Positions 61,101 through 64,000 of a stretch of DNA of 64,000 nucleotides are shown here, piece after piece. A program made the translations under genes and the position numbers. The stretch is from contig CM066302.1 in assembly GCA_033807695.1 (NCBI GenBank), forward strand, positions 1,860,001 through 1,924,000, written 5' to 3'. This DNA is from Daedaleopsis sinensis (Eukaryota; Basidiomycota; Agaricomycetes; Polyporales; Polyporaceae). The notes under the pieces are model-generated. The model was not told the origin of the DNA and did not search any database. It saw nothing but the letters and a program-made list of their open reading frames with translations. Positions within the stretch are counted from its first letter, which is position 1, and every line of letters starts with the position of its first letter.

Positions 61101-62290
61101 GCGCGTGCTCGCGGGCCTGCGCGCGCTCGGGATGGTCGTGTCGCTCAAGGAGTTCGCGGCGGGCCCGACGGTCGCCGAGCTCGCGGGCTGCTTTGCGTCC
61201 TCCGCGGGGAGCGCCTCGCCGGAGCTTGCGGGCAGCGCGCTGCCGGGTCTCGGTAACGGCCTGGTGTGGCAGGTGCAGAGCCCGAGCCCGAGCCAGAGCC
61301 AGGCGAACGGGGGCGCGACGCCCGCGCTGTGGATGGTGCACGATGGCGCGGGCCTCGGAAACGAATGTCAGTCGTCCTCTTACCGGCCCGTTGCTGTTTG
61401 TGGTTTAGCTGACGCGCCTTTCTTTTCTGACTGTCGCAGACAAGAACATGACCTCGCTCGCGCGCGCGGTGCACGCGATCTCGAACCCCGCATCGACCGT
61501 CGCGGAGCTCCGCGCCCAGTTCTCGTCGCTCGACAGCTACGTGTCGGCGTACGCGCCCCTCATCCCGGCGGAGGACGACGTGTATCTGGGCGGGTGGAGC
61601 TTTGGAGGCGCGCTCGCGCTTGCCCTCGCAGCGCGCCGTCTCGCCGCCGGCCAGCGCGTCCGCGGCGTCGTCCTCGTCGACAGCTTCAACACCTCCGGCT
61701 GGCGCCATGTCGGCGTCCCGCGCCCGGCCAGCCCCGCGCCCGCGCGCGATCCCGATCCCGAGTGCCAGTGCGGGTCCGGGACCGAGCCCGCGAACGTCAC
61801 CGCGAAGCTGTCCGCGGAGGCGTTCGCGCGCGCGCACCAGGCGCACATGGACGAGATCGTGGGCGCGTTCAGGGAAGCGGACGCTGCACGCGCGGGGGCC
61901 GTTCCGGTGCTGCTCGTGCGTGCGGGGATCGGGATGGGCGTCGAGGCGATCGGGCAGGCGGGCTTCGTCGTGCCGTACCTCCGCCCCGATGCGGAGCGCA
62001 GCGTGGACAGCGGGATTGCCGGAATCGACGAGTTGGGCGTGGGGCAGGATACGGAGAAGGAGAAGGAGAAGGAGAAGGCGCCGTGGGGGGATGAGCGGGT
62101 GGACCTGAATTTCTGGAGCAGGGACGTGTTGCCTCGGTTGGAGGTCGTGACCGTCCAGGGCGCGGACCACTATAGCCTGATGCGGGATGGGGCGTTGTGC
62201 GCTCGGGCGTCGGAGGAGATCGCGAAGTGGCTGGTGAGCGTCGATGCTTGCGAGCTGGCACCAGAGCTGGGTTCTAGCGTTGGCCGCTAA
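55155..62290 (+). CDS. Two-module nonribosomal peptide synthetase, A-T-C-A-T-TE
   Basis: Predicted to join two amino (or hydroxy) acids and release the product by a thioesterase. Exons 55155-55952, 56011-56406, 56458-57189, 57244-57864, 57922-59759, 59820-60143, 60207-61366, 61440-62290; 2239 aa. Residues 1-205: helical region of unclear type. A1 about 205-690 (FTSGTTGVPKGVMVHH, NVYGPTETT, YNTGDL, NGKADRRQ). T1 near 745 (ECGGDSISII). C about 795-1250 (IHHSQYDGWS, active His pair). A2 about 1280-1830 (FTSGSTGEPKGVMIEH, DYGPTEVT, SGDRARW, NSKFDRKQ). T2 near 1861 (LGGDSIGVV). TE 1920-2239 (GWSFGGAL nucleophile near 2009, GADHYSLM His). All core catalytic residues are present. ATG 55155 was chosen for its ACCATGG context; 55098 is an in-frame alternative. 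Third-position G+C rises sharply from exon 6 on. No characterised basidiomycete NRPS I know has this layout. Confidence 0.9.
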
Positions 62291-63378
62291 GTATCATTTA
62301 CGAGTTGAGGATAACGACTTGCTTTGGTAGTCTTGTATTGGCCGATAGTGATGTAATGTTATGTACAGAGACGGTTCTGCGCGTCCATTCGACGACGAAC
62401 GCACTCGGAGTCCTGGAACCCCAGGAAATGTGACTGATACTTGAGAGATCTCGGCCCTGTGAACACTAGTACTGCCGGATCGGGTGCATACCAGATCGAC
62501 ACACCACCAGTTGGATGCGGACCGCCGAGCTATGTATCTGATGTCTGAATGAGAGTGCATATTTGCAGTCTGGACTCCGAGGGTCGATGGTACAAGCATG
62601 GCTGGCTCGTAGCACAGCTGCACCAGCTCGATCCTCGGCTTGGTAGGGGTCCAGGTCATCGCCCTGGATGTGCATAGAACCCTGGCATGGTTATGCATGC
62701 AGGAGTGCCGAGGAAGTGGGATCGCTGTCTGATTCGACTTGCATGGACCAGCGGTGAATTGGAGCAAGTAGAAAGTGTTAATCTTTGTCTGCGGTGTGAT
62801 GGCTTGCAGGGCTGCTGGTGAGATCTGGCGAGACGTCCGATTGCGACGAACAGGGCGAAGTCATCGGTGTCTGAGTGCGTGCCTCCCGGTAGTGTGCACT
62901 GCGGAGGAACACATGTAGCGGGTGGGCACAACGCCATCGGCAACTACGGTCAGCTACTTGAAGAATGGGATGCCGGATGGGTGAGGAGAGCGCAGGGCAG
63001 CTGCCAGACAAACCTCGAGATGAATGTTGCACCCAAGTCCCCGCGGCCGCTATTATCGGACCTCGGCGAACTATGTGACCGGAGCAAACGCGATCAGGTG
63101 ACCGTGTTACGGCGTGACTCGTCGGTCGGCTGTGGGCGTTGTCTGCGACTTGTCCGCGTCCAGGCACTGCGAGCGAGAGAAGGAGGCCGCGAGCATGCAT
63201 CTCCCCCCCCTCCGCCCGCACGTTTGGTCCCAGAGTGCGATATCGAGGAGAAAGGACAGATGGGGCAACTGCTGACGACGCCCCGCATCGGACGGATTCC
63301 CGGATTCCATGGGAAAGAACTTGATGAGTTCTTTCGCCTTTGCTCCTCCCACGTCCCTCCTACCCTCTCCATCCTCCC
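62291..63378. other. Intergenic, 1.1 kb
   Basis: Between NRPS and thioesterase gene. No gene supported on either strand. Confidence 0.4.
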
Positions 63379-63385
63379 TATAAAG
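63379..63385 (+). promoter_or_regulatory. TATA box of the hotdog thioesterase gene
   Basis: TATAAAG, 115 bases before the ATG at 63494. Confidence 0.6.
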
Positions 63386-63493
63386 CAGCTCTGAGTTCCG
63401 ACGCCCTCCTCCATCCTGCTCTTATCCTCCGCGTATCCCGACACACTCCTTCGCTACTCATCTCTTTGCTCCTGAAATCTCCATTCGCTCGCA

Positions 63494-64000
63494 ATGCCTA
63501 CCTTCGCATCTCGCCTTGCTACCGAGCGCGGCTGGGTCGACCCACTCGCCCTCCCAAAATACATGGACGCCTCCGAGGTCTCCGGGAACGCCCCGGACCA
63601 CGCCAAGCAGCTCACCCTCAACACCCTCGGCGCGTACGGCGTCGGCGACGACGGCTGCTTCGCGCATATAGTCGGCCGCAGCATCCGCATCACCCACATG
63701 GACGTCGCGCGCAAGGGCGACAAGGCCGAGGTCACCGTCATCGCCGAGGTGCAGGCGACAAGAGGCATGCTGAACGGCGCGGGCACCGTGCACGGCGGCT
63801 GCCTGTGCTACCTCATCGACAAGTGCGTCCTCTCTATCCTCCGTCCCGCCGTCTCATGGCGTACTTATCAGACGGCGCGCACAGCTGCGCATCTTTTCCG
63901 CTCGTCGCGCTCGGGGTGCTGCGCGACATCAACGGCGTGGGCGTCACGCAGGCCATGAACATCCTCTTCCACGCCCCCGCTTCTCTGTACGCACCGCGCT
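63494..64000 (+). CDS. Hotdog-fold acyl-CoA thioesterase (PaaI/4HBT-like), 3' partial
   Basis: Probable hydrolysis of an acyl-CoA or related thioester. Exons 63494-63822 and 63885 onward, with the gene running off the window; 148 residues visible. The hotdog core is GMLNGAGTVHGGCLCYLIDN, where HGG precedes the long central helix, followed by a strand region ASFPLVALGVLRDINGVGV. N-terminal part (MPTFASRLATERGWVDPLAL) is typical of basidiomycete members. The 62-bp intron restores DN at the HGG helix. Its closeness to the NRPS (1.2 kb, same strand) makes it a possible cluster member, but this family also serves general lipid metabolism. Confidence 0.82.

Overview
The window is nuclear DNA from a filamentous basidiomycete, most likely an Agaricomycete and plausibly a wood-decaying polypore. 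The evidence is dense short introns (mostly 47-90 bp, GT-AG with two GC-AG cases), coding sequence rich in G/C at third positions, an AA9 lytic polysaccharide monooxygenase, basidiomycete-style F-box proteins and a nonribosomal peptide synthetase. I rebuilt splice structures by hand. Every multi-exon model below closes to a whole number of codons unless stated otherwise.

Layout. 1-2.8 kb: 3' part of a URC4-type uracil catabolism gene, then a complete AA9 LPMO on the minus strand. 2.8-9.2 kb: a long stretch with no gene I can support. 9.2-16.1 kb: an F-box protein (+) and a 13-exon monocarboxylate-type MFS transporter (-) with three unusually long introns. 16.1-33 kb: four paralogous DEDDy-type 3'-5' exonuclease domain proteins, two on the minus strand and two on the plus strand. 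Among them lie an F-box/leucine-rich protein, a small secreted protein with a frameshifted tail, a J-domain protein, a single-pass membrane protein and a Spo7-like subunit. The two minus-strand exonuclease copies keep the catalytic residues. The two plus-strand copies have lost most of them but keep a C-terminal cysteine module.

33.7-41.9 kb: a LysM-domain protein without a signal peptide, a mitochondrial enoyl-CoA hydratase and a tandem pair of SET-domain methyltransferases. 43-64 kb: a secreted agmatinase-like ureohydrolase, a full-length ABCC transporter, a foldback (MITE-like) repeat, a PF10014-type 2-oxoglutarate/Fe dioxygenase, a two-module NRPS (A-T-C-A-T-TE) and the start of a hotdog thioesterase.

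The last block is the best candidate for an undescribed system. The dioxygenase family includes free amino-acid hydroxylases, it is divergently arranged with the NRPS, and an exporter-type ABC protein lies next to them. Together they could make, modify and export a small cyclic or hydrolysed dipeptide. This is inference from gene order and domains. No product is known to me.
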